Source: Thermogemmatispora tikiterensis
Lineage (GTDB): Bacteria > Chloroflexota > Ktedonobacteria > Ktedonobacterales > Ktedonobacteraceae
Assembly (NCBI RefSeq): GCF_003268475.1
Contig: NZ_MCIF01000002.1
Span: 3,580,671-3,644,670 of the forward strand
DNA: 64,000 bases
Reading direction: 5' to 3'
Both the position numbers and the translations under genes were made by a program. How positions within the stretch are numbered: position 1 is the first letter of the stretch; every line of letters starts with the position of its first letter. The notes below the pieces were generated by a model. The model was not told where the DNA came from and made no database searches. It was given only the letters and a program-made list of their open reading frames with translations. This document shows positions 52,848 through 63,027 of the stretch, piece after piece.

Positions 52848-54500
52848 TTAAAACACCACCATAGGCAGTTGCGCCTTCTCCTTGCGAGGCAGGCTGAACG
52901 AGAATGTCGAGCCTTGATGGAGCGCACTTTCTACCCAGATCCTTCCTCCATGAGCCTCAATGATAGCGCGGCAGATATAGAGGCCGAGGCCGGCGCCCGG
53001 GCGTCCAGACGTCGATGGGTGATTGAGGCGCTGAAAGCGCTGGAAAAGCCGCTCCTGATCGCGCAGGGAGATGCCCATGCCCTGATCGCTGACGCTCACG
53101 ATCACCTCATCGCCCACGGTGGAGCAGCTCACCGTGACCGTGCGCTGCCGAGGCGAATATTTAAGCGCGTTGTCCAGCAAGTTCTCCAGCACCTCCTCGA
53201 TGCGGTCGCGGTCGGCCATAACCAGGGGCAGGTTGGGCGGAAGCTGCACCTTGATGTCGAGATCGGGGCTTCGGGCCTGGAAGCGTCGCACTACGCCCCG
53301 AATCAGTGGCTCCAGATCCAGGGGAGCGATCTCCATATGCAGGCCACCAGCTTCGATGCGCGAGGCGTAGAGGAGATTCCCGACCAACTTATTGAGACGA
53401 TCGGCCTCCTCTTCGATTGCGAGGAGGCGCGCGCGCAGTGTCTCGCGGTCAAAACTAGCGTCGGCACGGGCCAGCGTTGAGGCGTAGCCTTTGATGATGG
53501 CGATCGGCGTCTGCAGCTCATGGGAAATGACCGAGATGAACATTGAGCGCTGCTCTTCTTGTTCGCGCTCGCGGGTGATGTCGCGCACGGTCAGGATACC
53601 GTTCATCGGCTCGCCGCGCGCCGAGTGGACGCAGGAGGCCGAGACGCTCACGCTGAAACGCTGGCCATCGCGTGCGGTGATCTGGATCTCGCGATTGACC
53701 ACGGGCTTGCCGGCAAAGGCCTGGAGAATGGGTGAGTTCTCCAGTCCCAGATCGTTCCCTTGCCGATCCTTGGGACGCAGCACGTCATAATAAAAGCGGC
53801 CCAGCACCTCGCTTTCGCGCCATCCTGTCAGGCGCTCCATCGCCGGATTGAAATCGATGATGCGGAAGGCATGATCGACGGTAAGGATGCCATCGGTGCT
53901 GTACTGGAAAATAGCGGCCAGGCGCTCCTGCTCGCGTACCAGCGATTGCGCCTTGAGGGCGAAGCGCATACTGGCGGCCAGCTGGGCGCGGAAGAGCGCG
54001 AAGCGGATCTCATCGTTCTCCAGGCAAGAGCTGCTTGCGGTGGGACGGAGGTAGTGCAGCATTCCCACCAGGCCGCTCTGGTCATGGAGAATCAGTGAGC
54101 AGCGCTCATACTCCTGGATCTGGCGGCGTTGGCCAGGGTTGGAGCTATTGAGGCGCTGGCCGCTACGGGCCTGGGAGGTGATGCTCTCGGGGTCAGTGTC
54201 AGGGCCAATGAAATCGGCAAAGAGGTCCAGCTCATCCAGCAGCGAGGAGGGCAGGCGCTCAACTACAAACGGTCGGGCTGGTGTGGGCAACGAGCCGCGT
54301 TGGATGTACTCCAGCAGGCTTGCCACCGCTGCCTCGTTGATCTGATAGACGGTATATTCTTCGCTGCTCTGGGGGTCGAAGGCTTCGTTGGCCACCACAA
54401 AGAGGCCGGCCTCCCCACCCAGGAGGCGGATTGCGCTCCCGATAAGAATCACGAGTTGGCCATGCAAGTCCTTGAAGTGCTGCGTCAGGGATTGGGACAT
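52848..54500 (-). CDS. Soluble PAS-containing sensor histidine kinase
   Basis: 550 residues from ATG 54500 (GGAG seven bases upstream; a TTG 27 bp further has no site). No transmembrane segment. Order: a GAF-like N-terminal region (~10-190), a PAS domain (~205-320: [37 protein letters not shown]), HisKA with SHELQTPIA near 326, and an ATPase domain ([35 protein letters not shown]). It should sense a cytoplasmic cue such as redox, light or a small ligand. First gene of the kinase-regulator-protease operon, divergent from trmD. Confidence 0.9.
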   Translation of the reverse strand: MSQSLTQHFKDLHGQLVILIGSAIRLLGGEAGLFVVANEAFDPQSSEEYTVYQINEAAVASLLEYIQRGSLPTPARPFVVERLPSSLLDELDLFADFIGPDTDPESITSQARSGQRLNSSNPGQRRQIQEYERCSLILHDQSGLVGMLHYLRPTASSSCLENDEIRFALFRAQLAASMRFALKAQSLVREQERLAAIFQYSTDGILTVDHAFRIIDFNPAMERLTGWRESEVLGRFYYDVLRPKDRQGNDLGLENSPILQAFAGKPVVNREIQITARDGQRFSVSVSASCVHSARGEPMNGILTVRDITREREQEEQRSMFISVISHELQTPIAIIKGYASTLARADASFDRETLRARLLAIEEEADRLNKLVGNLLYASRIEAGGLHMEIAPLDLEPLIRGVVRRFQARSPDLDIKVQLPPNLPLVMADRDRIEEVLENLLDNALKYSPRQRTVTVSCSTVGDEVIVSVSDQGMGISLRDQERLFQRFQRLNHPSTSGRPGAGLGLYICRAIIEAHGGRIWVESALHQGSTFSFSLPRKEKAQLPMVVF

Positions 54501-54590
54501 GGCAGGCTCCGACAAAGACAGAGACAAGGCATGTATCTAGGTACAGAGCGGGGCCGACAGGGGCAGGTTGGCGCAGCTCCCTGCCGGGGA

Positions 54591-54619
54591 TTGTCAACGT
54601 TCGGTGTCAGTGCTATTTT
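54591..54619 (+). promoter_or_regulatory. Promoter of trmD
   Basis: TTGTCA (54591-54596), 17-bp spacer, TATTTT (54614-54619). The leader is ~20 nt. Confidence 0.6.
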
Positions 54620-54646
54620 AACACAAAGCCTTCAGGTAGGACAGAG

Positions 54647-55375
54647 ATGCACATCGACATCTTCACTCTCTTCCCGGCCATGTTTGAGGGGCCGTTTTCT
54701 GAAAGCATCCTCAAGCGCGCGCGCGAGCGTGGTCTGCTCTCGATAGCCTTGCATAACATTCGAGATTTTACAACCGATAAGCATCATATCGTCGACGATT
54801 ATCCCTATGGTGGCGGCGTTGGCATGGTCATGAAACCCGAGCCGATTTTCGCCGCGGTCGAGGCCGTCTATCAGGGCGGGCCTATCATTCTGCTTACACC
54901 CCAGGGCCGCCTGTTCAACCAACAGATTGCGCGTGAACTGGCTCGCGAGCCGCGCCTTTCTCTGATCTGCGGCCACTATGAGGGGGTGGACGAACGCGTA
55001 GCTGAGCATCTGGCTACCGATGAACTCTCGATTGGCGATTATGTGCTCACCGGTGGCGAGCTACCGGCAATGGTAATAGTGGATGCTGTGGCCCGCCTGA
55101 TTCCCGGTGTTCTGGGCGACGATGCCTCAACACATGAAGAGTCGCACAGCGACAATCTGCTGGAATATCCTCAATACACCCGTCCGCCCGAGTTCCGCGG
55201 CTGGCGGGTACCCGAGATCTTGCTCTCCGGCAACCACGCCCAGATCGCGCGCTGGCGACGGAAGGAGGCTCTGAGACGCACGAAGCGTCGTCGTCCCGAT
55301 CTTTTTGCCAAGCTTGATCTGAGCAGCAAAGAAGATCAGAAGCTCCTTAAGGAGCTAGAAGCCGAAGGCTGGTGA
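54647..55375 (+). CDS. trmD: tRNA (guanine-37-N1)-methyltransferase TrmD
   Basis: 242 residues, full length. It methylates G37 next to the anticodon of tRNAs reading CNN codons, using S-adenosylmethionine. The trefoil-knot fold is evident from [52 protein letters not shown] and [15 protein letters not shown]. The catalytic Asp lies in the ...[10 protein letters not shown] region, followed by [12 protein letters not shown] and the C-terminal helical domain. GTAGGACAG precedes the ATG. It is usually clustered with rpsP, rimM and rplS, but here it stands alone. Confidence 0.96.
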   Translation: MHIDIFTLFPAMFEGPFSESILKRARERGLLSIALHNIRDFTTDKHHIVDDYPYGGGVGMVMKPEPIFAAVEAVYQGGPIILLTPQGRLFNQQIARELAREPRLSLICGHYEGVDERVAEHLATDELSIGDYVLTGGELPAMVIVDAVARLIPGVLGDDASTHEESHSDNLLEYPQYTRPPEFRGWRVPEILLSGNHAQIARWRRKEALRRTKRRRPDLFAKLDLSSKEDQKLLKELEAEGW

Positions 55376-55450
55376 GTTACGCCTGGCCAGCTCAGCACCG
55401 GCCTTCCCCGATCCTCTCCTGTCTGGCAGGACACACCTCGGCGCCGCCGC

Positions 55451-58441
55451 TTACTCCTCATCGACATGCTGATCATCGTTGGCGGCTGCGCGCGGCTCGC
55501 GTAGCTGGCGCTCTTGCTGGCGTCGCAGGGCCTCTTGCCGGGCCCGCTCCTCGGCGATAATCTCTTCGACCTCGTCAGCCATCGTGCGGCCCTCGCCTTC
55601 GTAGCGACCTCCACCGACGCTCGGGCGGCTCTCCAGGACCTCGCGCGCGCGTCCGCCGCTCTCTTGGGGGCCGATGATGCCGTGAGCTTCCAGCAGGTCG
55701 ATCAGACGAGCTGCTCGGGCATAGCCCACGCGCAGACGTCGCTGCAGCAGAGAGATGGAGGCCCGGCCATACTCGCGTACTACCTGTTCGGCCTGCTCCA
55801 GCAGCTCGTCGTCCAGCGTGGCTTCTTCAGCCTCCTGTTCATGAACCTCCCAGCCAGGTTCAACCTCTGGGCTGCCTGCTGGACGATGCTGGGACGCCTG
55901 CTCTTTCCAGTAGGTGACCAGGCGCTCGATCTCTTCATCTGCGACAAAGGCTCCCTGGATGCGCTCCGGCTTGCCAGCATCGGCGGGCAGATAGAGCATG
56001 TCGCCCCGTCCAAGCAGGCGCTCCGCTCCCCCCATGTCGATAATGGTCCGCGAGTCAATGGCTGAGCTGACCATAAAGGAGATACGCGTTGGAATGTTGG
56101 CCTTGATCAGGCCGGTGATAACGTCGACCGATGGACGCTGTGTAGCCACTACGAGATGGATGCCCGTAGCCCGGGCGAGCTGAGCCAGACGACAGATCAG
56201 GCTCTCTACCTCCTCGGGGGCCGTCATCATCAGATCGGCCAGCTCATCGATAATGATGACGATAGAAGGTAAGTTCTGGAGCGAGTTATCTCCGCGGGCC
56301 AGCCGCTCGTTGCGCAGCTTGCGATAGCTATCGAGATTGCGTACACCCAGTCGAGAGAAGAGGCGATAGCGACGCTCCATCTCGTGAATCGCGTTCTTGA
56401 GCAGCCCCACCACTGTATCGACCTCCGTCACCACCGGCATCAGCAGGTGGGGAACGCCGTTGTAGTGCGTCAGCTCGACCATCTTAGGATCGACGAGCAG
56501 CAGGCGCAGGTCATCGGGCGTGGCCTGCATCAGGAAGGTGGCGATAATGGCATTGATGCAAACACTTTTGCCGGCGCCCGTAGCCCCGGCGATCAACAGG
56601 TGGGGCATACGCGCCAGATCGCCAACGCGGACCGCGCCAGCGACATCTTTACCCAGGGCCACCGCCAGCTTGGACTTGGCCCGCGCGCTCTGGTATTCCT
56701 TGCTCTCCAAGACCTCGCGCAGCGTCACCAGGCGGCTATTTTTATTAGGAATCTCGACGCCGACATAGGGCCGGCCCGGCACCGGGGCCTCCATGCGAAT
56801 CGACCGCGCCTCCAGTACCAGCGCCAGATCGTTCTGCAGGGCCATGATGCGGCTCACACGCGTGCGCGATTCATAGACAATATTGCCGGAGGCGTCGCGC
56901 ACGGGAACCAGGCGCCCTTTCTCGTCAGGCTGCATGGCCGGCTTGCCCGTCGGGCGAATCCCGAAACGAATAACCGTAGGGCCGATACTGATGTCTTCAG
57001 GCCGCACCTCGGCCTCAACGCGGAAGCTGCGCAGAGTATCCTGGATCAGCTTGGCCAGGGCTACCGTATCTTCGCCCAGCATCTGCAGCTTCATGTCTTC
57101 GGGCCGATTGAGCAGGCTCAGGTCCGGTAGCTTCCAGGGAGACGAGGGTGAGGGTTGGCCTCCGCTGCGCGGCTGCGACCGCCTCCCCGCCTCCGCGGCT
57201 GGCTGACGCTTTAGAGGATTGGGTGTGAGCGGCTCCATCTCTGGAAGGTTAGGGACAACGTCTTGCGCGGAAATGTGCAGCGGCTGCTGGGGAGGCCGCT
57301 CGCTGTTGAAGGGCAGCGGCTGCTGCTGCGCGCCACGTGTGGCGGCCTGATACTCCTGGTGATTAAGCGGCTGAGGAGGCGGATACGAACCGCGAGGAAG
57401 GGCGCCAGGCTGCTGCCGGCGAAGCGCTCTGTCGTCCTGGCGATCATCATCGATCTCGAAATCCGGCTCGAACTCGATAATCTCCTCATCTTCCTCGCTC
57501 ATCGTTGCCGCTGATGGATCAGCGGCTGAGCGGGCCGTCCCGGCGCGTGTCCCATTAGGAACGCCTTCATCTCCTCTGAAGCCAGCGCTGGCCTGAGCTT
57601 GACCGCTATAGCGGCTATAGCGGGGGCGCTGGCCAAGGAAGGGCGAGGGACCGCGGGCGCGCTCGCCAGTCCCGGGCCTCTCTACGCGGTCGGCGAAGAG
57701 CCGACGCACAAAGCGAGCGGCGGCCAGAATGTGCCCAAAGGTGATGTGGAAGGTGATAATGCTGACCAGGGCCATCAGGCCCAGGATCAGAATGTGACCG
57801 ACAGCCGCCGGCCAATTGCGCAGGGGCCAGACCAGGACAGCGCCAAGAAATCCACCGGTCTCCCCCCCGAAAAGCAGCTGACTTTCGGCCAGTACCAGCA
57901 GCCAGAGCAGGACCAACCCACCTACCAGCGACCAGCGCAGCAGACTGCGTCGGCGCAGACTCTCGATCAGCAGGGCCACGGCCAGCACCAGCGAACCCAG
58001 GGCCAGCACATAGGCTGACCAGCCAAAGAGGGTTGTAAAGAAGGCGTAGAACTCTTTCAGAATGAAAGCCTGACGAAGGATCGTCAAGGCGCTGAGCAGA
58101 ACCAGGGAGAGCAAGAGCAGGATCACGCTGTAAAACTGCTGCTGCTGATGGGGTTCAAGGCGCTGCCACTGTTCGCGGAGCCAGTGAATGAAGCGCTCGT
58201 CCCCCGTCTGGTCAGCGGGGGGGGAAGACGGGGCTGAAGAAGCTTTGCGCCCAGATGGCCGAGAAGCCGAGGCACGTTTTGGCGCCTGGCGGGCGTTTGC
58301 AGGGCCAGGGGTCCGCTGCTCAACGCGGACGCGGCTGGACCCGACGGCGCCTGCAGCAGCGCTCGCCCGCGCGGTCCGCCTCGCCTCTACGCTCGGAACA
58401 ATGCGCTCCTTGCGCTGATTCTTCTGATCGCTGGCAGCCAT
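55451..58441 (-). CDS. ftsK: DNA translocase FtsK/SpoIIIE
   Basis: 996 residues. A basic N-terminal region is followed by four membrane segments (~104-240), then a Pro/Gln/Arg-rich linker (~250-430). The motor follows with Walker A GATGAGKS near 617, Walker B VIIIDELADLMM near 730, and TQRPSVDVITGLIKANIPTR. The C-terminal winged-helix gamma domain (~885-945: ISLLQRRLRVGYARAARLIDLLEAHGI) recognises chromosome-orienting sequences in relatives. The final ~45 residues are a charged tail. It pumps chromosomal DNA through the division septum. GGAGCGGGA precedes the ATG. Confidence 0.95.
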   Translation of the reverse strand: MAASDQKNQRKERIVPSVEARRTARASAAAGAVGSSRVRVEQRTPGPANARQAPKRASASRPSGRKASSAPSSPPADQTGDERFIHWLREQWQRLEPHQQQQFYSVILLLLSLVLLSALTILRQAFILKEFYAFFTTLFGWSAYVLALGSLVLAVALLIESLRRRSLLRWSLVGGLVLLWLLVLAESQLLFGGETGGFLGAVLVWPLRNWPAAVGHILILGLMALVSIITFHITFGHILAAARFVRRLFADRVERPGTGERARGPSPFLGQRPRYSRYSGQAQASAGFRGDEGVPNGTRAGTARSAADPSAATMSEEDEEIIEFEPDFEIDDDRQDDRALRRQQPGALPRGSYPPPQPLNHQEYQAATRGAQQQPLPFNSERPPQQPLHISAQDVVPNLPEMEPLTPNPLKRQPAAEAGRRSQPRSGGQPSPSSPWKLPDLSLLNRPEDMKLQMLGEDTVALAKLIQDTLRSFRVEAEVRPEDISIGPTVIRFGIRPTGKPAMQPDEKGRLVPVRDASGNIVYESRTRVSRIMALQNDLALVLEARSIRMEAPVPGRPYVGVEIPNKNSRLVTLREVLESKEYQSARAKSKLAVALGKDVAGAVRVGDLARMPHLLIAGATGAGKSVCINAIIATFLMQATPDDLRLLLVDPKMVELTHYNGVPHLLMPVVTEVDTVVGLLKNAIHEMERRYRLFSRLGVRNLDSYRKLRNERLARGDNSLQNLPSIVIIIDELADLMMTAPEEVESLICRLAQLARATGIHLVVATQRPSVDVITGLIKANIPTRISFMVSSAIDSRTIIDMGGAERLLGRGDMLYLPADAGKPERIQGAFVADEEIERLVTYWKEQASQHRPAGSPEVEPGWEVHEQEAEEATLDDELLEQAEQVVREYGRASISLLQRRLRVGYARAARLIDLLEAHGIIGPQESGGRAREVLESRPSVGGGRYEGEGRTMADEVEEIIAEERARQEALRRQQERQLREPRAAANDDQHVDEE

Positions 58442-59060
58442 TCCCGCTCCGTCTGCTCCTCCCGTGAGCTATACAGGCGCTCTTCTTCCTCTCCTGCAGC
58501 GCTTGGGCCAAGATAGCGCCTGCCAGAATTCTATAAGCAACACCAGTATGATAGCGCAGATGTTCCAGGGGCGCAAGTGGGGAGATGGCGGCTCGACGCG
58601 ACCCGATCGGCGCTCAGCGGGCAAGAAGAACGCGGTTTCTGCGGCTTCTGCGACTGACTCTGAGTAGGGGGTGAGCTGATTTTCCAGGCCCGACCAGGGC
58701 AGCAAGCCAGCATCTCGGGCGGGCACGATGGCGGGAAAAAGAGAGAGAGCGCATAGACGAGAACCGGTAGGTAGAAGCACAGAGCAGAGAAGGGATCGAA
58801 TCTATCATCTCCATGCTAAGCTGACGAGCTTCCTCGTGATGCGCTCTCTCCCTTCAGTATAAGCAGAAGCTGTCGCAGGAGCATCAGTGATCTGTCGCAG
58901 AATTGTCGCAAGGGAGGAAGAGGGGACAAAGTGCAGCTAGCCACTACGGAGCAAGCGGTGGATTCAGAGAGAGGGGGAGTGGCGCGAGAGAGGCGAGAGA
59001 CAGGGGCCGACGACCGGCAGGTCGTGCGGCGGCTCTCGCGCCCCCCGCGCTGGTTCCGGC
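58442..59060. other. Intergenic region upstream of ftsK
   Basis: A 619-bp region with no convincing gene. It holds a phased direct repeat array at 58871-58910 and a minus-strand TATACT at 58856-58861. Short hydrophobic frames on the minus strand (around 58470-58810) lack ribosome sites and are not called. Confidence 0.4.
58856..58910 (-). promoter_or_regulatory. Phased TGTCGCA direct repeats adjoining a -10 box
   Basis: TGTCGCA occurs at 58871, 58893 and 58904, starts 22 and 11 bp apart, so all are on the same helical face. The last two give 7-bp repeats separated by 4 bp (TGTCGCA-GAAT-TGTCGCA), the layout of PhoB/OmpR-family operators. On the minus strand TATACT (58856-58861) follows with no good -35, as expected for an activated promoter reading toward ftsK. 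Confidence 0.4.
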
Positions 59061-60722
59061 TTAGACCTCCATCACTACTGGCAAGACCATAGGCCGACGA
59101 TGGGTCTTCTCGTAAAGGAACTCGCTGAGCGTGTGCTTGATCTTATCCTTTACGAAGGACCAATCGGAGGCGTGGCCATTGAGGCCAATGAACGACTCCA
59201 GCACTCGCTCGCGCGCACTCGCCAGCAGCTCCTCGGCATCGCGCATATAGACGAAGCCACGCGAAATGATGTCCGGTCCAGCCAACGGGCGCCCAGTCTC
59301 TTTATCGACTGTCAGGACAGCCATCAGGATGCCATCCTGAGCCAGGACCTGGCGATCGCGCAGCACGATCTGACCGACATCGCCTACGCCCAGGCCGTCG
59401 ACATAGACATTACCGCAGGAGACATGGCCAACCGCATGGATCGCGTTCTTCGTTACCTCGATCACATCTCCATCCTCGGCGATCACAATGTGATCTGCGG
59501 GGATGCCCAGCGAGGCAGCCAGCTTCGCATGGAGCATCAGCTGACGGTACTCGCCGTGGATCGGCACGAAGAACTTCGGTCGGATCATGCTCAGCATCAG
59601 CTTCAGCTCTTCCTGAGCGGCGTGGCCAGAGACGTGCACTGGCGAGACGCCCTGATAGAAGACCTCAGCTCCCTGGCGGAAGAGATTATTGATCGTGCGA
59701 TTGACCATCTTCTCGTTGCCCGGTACCGGCGTGGCAGAGAGGATCACGGTGTCGCCCGGCTGGATGCGCACGAGACGATGGTCCTGATTGGCAATGCGCG
59801 TCAGAGCCGAGGTCGGCTCGCCCTGGCTGCCGGTACAGATGATCACGATGCGCTCAGGCGGCAGCTTGTTGATATCCTCGGCGCGGATCAGCGTGTGCTT
59901 GGGGATGTTCAGATAGCCCAGGTCGATAGCCATCTGGACGTTGCTCACCATGCTGCGCCCGACCAGAGCCACCTGGCGCCCGTAGCGCACGGCTGTGTCG
60001 ACCACCTGCTGCACGCGCGAGATCAGCGAAGCGAAGGTGGCGATCAGGATGCGCCCAGGGGCATTGGCAAAGATCTTGTCGAGCGAGTCGCTGACCACAC
60101 GCTCCGAGGGGGTATAGCCAGGCGACTCCACGCGCGTGCTGTCGCCCAGCAGCACCAGAACGCCCTCTGTACCAATGCGCGCCAGCGTTCCAAAGTCTGC
60201 CGGCTGCCCATCAACTGGCGTATGGTCGAATTTATAGTCACCGGTGTGCACCACGGTGCCGACGGGCGTGTGAATCACAATACCCACTGCGTCAGGAATG
60301 CTGTGATTAACGTGGAAGAACTCCGCGGTGCACTTGCCCAGTTTCACCTTATCGCCCGGAGCTACCATCTTAACGATGGCGCGATCCTGCAACTTATGCT
60401 CCTTCAGCTTCACCTGGATCAGCCCCTGGGTCAGACGGGTGGCATAGACGGGGGGAAAGTCGAGCGCGGGAAGGACATAGGGGAGACCACCGATGTGGTC
60501 CTCGTGACCGTGGGTGATCAGAATAGCCCGGATACGCTGCTTTTTGTCCTGCAGATAGGTCGTGTCCGGTATCACTAGATCAACCCCAAACATCTCATCG
60601 TCAGGAAACATCAACCCCGCGTCAACGATGATGATGTCCTCACCATACTCGATCACCATCATGTTCTTTCCGACTTCCCCAAGCCCACCCAGGGGGATAA
60701 GTCGAATTTTTTCCATTGTCAA
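59061..60722 (-). CDS. rnj: Ribonuclease J
   Basis: 553 residues, metallo-beta-lactamase/beta-CASP ribonuclease with endo- and 5'-exonuclease activity in mRNA decay and rRNA maturation. The metal site is HGHEDH (71-76), followed by HTGDYKFDHTPVDG, the beta-CASP region GRSMVSNVQMA, ICTGSQGEP, and VHVSGHAAQEEL and HGEYRQL further on; the C-terminal domain is complete. TTG 60722 lies 11 bases after AGGAGG; ATG 60716, 17 bases after it, is the alternative. Bacteria with RNase J and no visible RNase E are typical monoderms. Confidence 0.95.
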   Translation of the reverse strand: MTMEKIRLIPLGGLGEVGKNMMVIEYGEDIIIVDAGLMFPDDEMFGVDLVIPDTTYLQDKKQRIRAILITHGHEDHIGGLPYVLPALDFPPVYATRLTQGLIQVKLKEHKLQDRAIVKMVAPGDKVKLGKCTAEFFHVNHSIPDAVGIVIHTPVGTVVHTGDYKFDHTPVDGQPADFGTLARIGTEGVLVLLGDSTRVESPGYTPSERVVSDSLDKIFANAPGRILIATFASLISRVQQVVDTAVRYGRQVALVGRSMVSNVQMAIDLGYLNIPKHTLIRAEDINKLPPERIVIICTGSQGEPTSALTRIANQDHRLVRIQPGDTVILSATPVPGNEKMVNRTINNLFRQGAEVFYQGVSPVHVSGHAAQEELKLMLSMIRPKFFVPIHGEYRQLMLHAKLAASLGIPADHIVIAEDGDVIEVTKNAIHAVGHVSCGNVYVDGLGVGDVGQIVLRDRQVLAQDGILMAVLTVDKETGRPLAGPDIISRGFVYMRDAEELLASARERVLESFIGLNGHASDWSFVKDKIKHTLSEFLYEKTHRRPMVLPVVMEV

Positions 60723-60791
60723 GGTAACAAAAACCTCCTAACCACACTCAAGCATGAGTATGCCCACTCTTTGCTTTTGAGATATATGTCG

Positions 60792-60815
60792 ACTCCTGTC
60801 TCCGCCAACAGGAGT
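60792..60815 (-). promoter_or_regulatory. Hairpin in the RNase J leader
   Basis: ACTCCTGT/ACAGGAGT, a perfect 8-bp stem with an 8-nt loop, lies ~70 nt before the start codon within the predicted leader. Such a structure could serve as an autoregulatory cleavage or binding site. Confidence 0.4.
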
Positions 60816-60887
60816 TATAGCCAAATACAGAAAAGTCCAGGCGACGTTGAACTATCAGAAATACACACTATTCGGATCTATTATTCT

Positions 60888-60916
60888 ATTAAAAGTCTAG
60901 CATATTCGATGCGCAA
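60888..60916 (-). promoter_or_regulatory. Promoter of the RNase J gene
   Basis: Minus strand TTGCGC (60911-60916), 17-bp spacer, TTTAAT (60888-60893), in a locally AT-rich patch. The leader would be ~160 nt. Confidence 0.5.
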
Positions 60917-61210
60917 AGACAAGAAAGAGCTATGCGCTGGCGACTGACGCTCAGCAGCCGTCTCTTACCTTCGCCGCCATCGCTGTTTCCTGTTCCAGGC
61001 TCCATTAGGAGTGGGTCAGGTCGAGTTGGGGCGGGCCGGAGGGACTTCTCGCCGTAGCTATCTCAGCTAGTGAGCAGCCAAGAAGACACCTGTGTACTGC
61101 CGCTGGCCAATCTGTCGGTCCCTTAAGGTCGCCAGTCACTGAGCCAACCCGTCCCTACGATCTTCTATCGGCCACTTTCTTCTTTTTCTGCAAACTAGAA
61201 CACTTGTCTA

Positions 61211-62356
61211 TTAACGGATATTCCCGAGCAAGGCGCGGGCGATCACCACCCGCTGAATCTGGTTAGTGCCTTCGAAGATCTGGGCCACCTTCACATCGCG
61301 CATATAGCGCTCGACCGGGTAATCTCGCACATAGCCGGCACCGCCCAGGACCTGGACCGCATTCGTTGTGACCTCCATTGCCACATCGGTGGCGAAGCAC
61401 TTGGCCATCGAGGCGTACATACTGGCATTCTGCTCGTGGTCCAGCTTATAGGCAGCCTCGTAGACCAGCAGGCGAGCGGCTTCGATCTTCATGGCCATAT
61501 CGGCCAGCATAAACTGCACAGCCTGGAAGGCGCCGATCGGCTGGCCGAACTGCGTTCGCTGGCAAGCGTAGGAGCGAGCGACCTCGAAGGCGGCCTGGGC
61601 CACCCCCACGGCAATGGCGCCGATATTGATGCGGCCTCCGTCCAACGACGAGAGGGCGATTTTGAAACCCTGGCCCTCCTCGCCCAGGCGCTGACCGAGC
61701 GGAATGGCGCACTGCTCAAAGATCAGCTCCCGCGTGGGAGAGGAGCGCAGGCCCATCTTGCGCTCAATTTTCCCGAAGCGGAAGCCGGAAGTACCTTTCT
61801 CGACTACAAAGCAGCTGATTCCCTGTGAGCCGCGTACTGGACTCGTACGGGCCATCACCAGGTAGAGGTCAGCCTCGCCTCCGTTGGTGACCCACATCTT
61901 GGTGCCATTGAGCACATAGTGATCGCCGCGGCGCTCGGCGCGACACTGAAGGCTGGCTGCATCCGAGCCGGCGCTGGCCTCGCTGAGAGCAAAGGCCCCG
62001 AGCAGCTCGCCGCAGGCCAGGCGCTGGACCCAGCGCTCGCGCTGCTCCGCGTTACCAAAGCGAGCAATGGAGCCAGCCACCATGTTATGCACCGACAGGC
62101 CGACAGCGGTGGCCATATCTCCCCTGGCCAGTTCTTCATAGACCAGAGCGGCCACGGTCCGGCTCAGGGCACTGCCCCCGTATATCTCAGGGATTGTCAT
62201 GCCCAGCAGGCCCAAGGTGGCCATTTTCAGGTAGACTTCGCGTGGGAAATACTCCTGTTCGTCCCACGTAGAGGCGTGGGGCACAATCTCCTGTTCGGTA
62301 AAGCGACGGACGGTGTCGCGAATCGCTCGTTGCTCCTCGTCGAGATCGAACTGCAC
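61211..62356 (-). CDS. Acyl-CoA dehydrogenase
   Basis: 381 residues from GTG 62356, which has CAGGAG six bases upstream and begins at VQFDLDEEQ, the normal family start; an upstream GTG at 62434 would add 26 atypical residues. It is an FAD enzyme forming trans-2-enoyl-CoA in fatty-acid or branched-chain amino-acid breakdown. Seen: FALSEASAGSDAASL and KMWVTNGGEAD (flavin/substrate loops), RTQFGQPIGAFQAVQFMLADM, QVLGGAGYVRDYPVERYMRD and the catalytic Glu in IFEGTNQIQR. Length and motifs fit short/medium-chain or butyryl-CoA dehydrogenases. It stands alone, minus strand. Confidence 0.92.
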   Translation of the reverse strand: MQFDLDEEQRAIRDTVRRFTEQEIVPHASTWDEQEYFPREVYLKMATLGLLGMTIPEIYGGSALSRTVAALVYEELARGDMATAVGLSVHNMVAGSIARFGNAEQRERWVQRLACGELLGAFALSEASAGSDAASLQCRAERRGDHYVLNGTKMWVTNGGEADLYLVMARTSPVRGSQGISCFVVEKGTSGFRFGKIERKMGLRSSPTRELIFEQCAIPLGQRLGEEGQGFKIALSSLDGGRINIGAIAVGVAQAAFEVARSYACQRTQFGQPIGAFQAVQFMLADMAMKIEAARLLVYEAAYKLDHEQNASMYASMAKCFATDVAMEVTTNAVQVLGGAGYVRDYPVERYMRDVKVAQIFEGTNQIQRVVIARALLGNIR

Positions 62357-62996
62357 TGCTAGCTCCTGTTCTACTACTGGTTTCGGCTCGCCATCGATAG
62401 ACAGGGAAGAGCCGGAGCCAGCGAACGAACGCACTTACTCTTGCTAGCTGGCACTGGCTGGCGCAGACCGGGCAGAGAAAGGCGAGCAGGCCGGGGCGAA
62501 GCGGCAGGCGAGGTATAGTGCGCCGGACAGGCTGTGCGCCACTGCATCGCCTGCACCGGACAGGCGGGTAACCTCTGCCGGTCTCTTCATCATTATAGCA
62601 GTCCTGCAACCAGGTGCCGTTGGTGGCTGCCGGCGCGAGGAACGGAGCGGGGCAAGACGAGCACCAGGCTCGCCCAAAACGCTAGGCTTGACACCGGCGA
62701 GCTATCCGTTCTGCGCAGGCAGCGAGCAGTGCGCCAGAGGGCAGGGAGAGACTGACAGGCCGGCGGGCGACGGGGCGGGTGCGTAACCGCAGGGCCGCAG
62801 GCATCTGGCTGGCTGACGTGTTTCCTGCCGGGTTCAGCCAGGGTGCCATGAACGAACGCTAAGCCGGGCAGCTGATCAGGCCAGACATACGGGCTACTCT
62901 GCTGAACCACTCTCGACACGCAAGACAGCCAGGCAGCATCAGTGTCCTTACTGTTGCGCTCTGGGCGTCGCGTCACGCCCTGCACAATACGGCAAG
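62357..62996. other. Intergenic region upstream of the acyl-CoA dehydrogenase
   Basis: No convincing gene in this 640-bp stretch. A small GGGCGT-6-ACGCCC inverted repeat is at 62963-62980. Confidence 0.35.
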
Positions 62997-63021
62997 CCCC
63001 GGCGTTCCACGACTGCCGGGG
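62997..63021 (-). terminator. Terminator candidate after tRNA-Thr
   Basis: CCCCGGC/GCCGGGG, a perfect 7-bp GC stem with an 11-nt loop, lies 6 bp past the tRNA 3' end. It lacks a T-run. Confidence 0.5.
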
Positions 63022-63027
63022 CAGCGG

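Larger units (their letters stand above)
60723..61210. other. Intergenic region upstream of RNase J
   Basis: A 488-bp region containing the RNase J promoter and leader; between ~60930 and 61210 I see no gene. It also lies downstream of the acyl-CoA dehydrogenase stop. Confidence 0.4.

Noticed and set aside
58469-58814. Small hydrophobic frames on the minus strand before ftsK.
   Set aside because: No ribosome sites, atypical composition, and overlapping frames compete without a clear winner.
59100-60578. 492-codon plus-strand frame opposite RNase J.
   Set aside because: RNase J is complete and conserved on the minus strand; the opposite frame has no domain.
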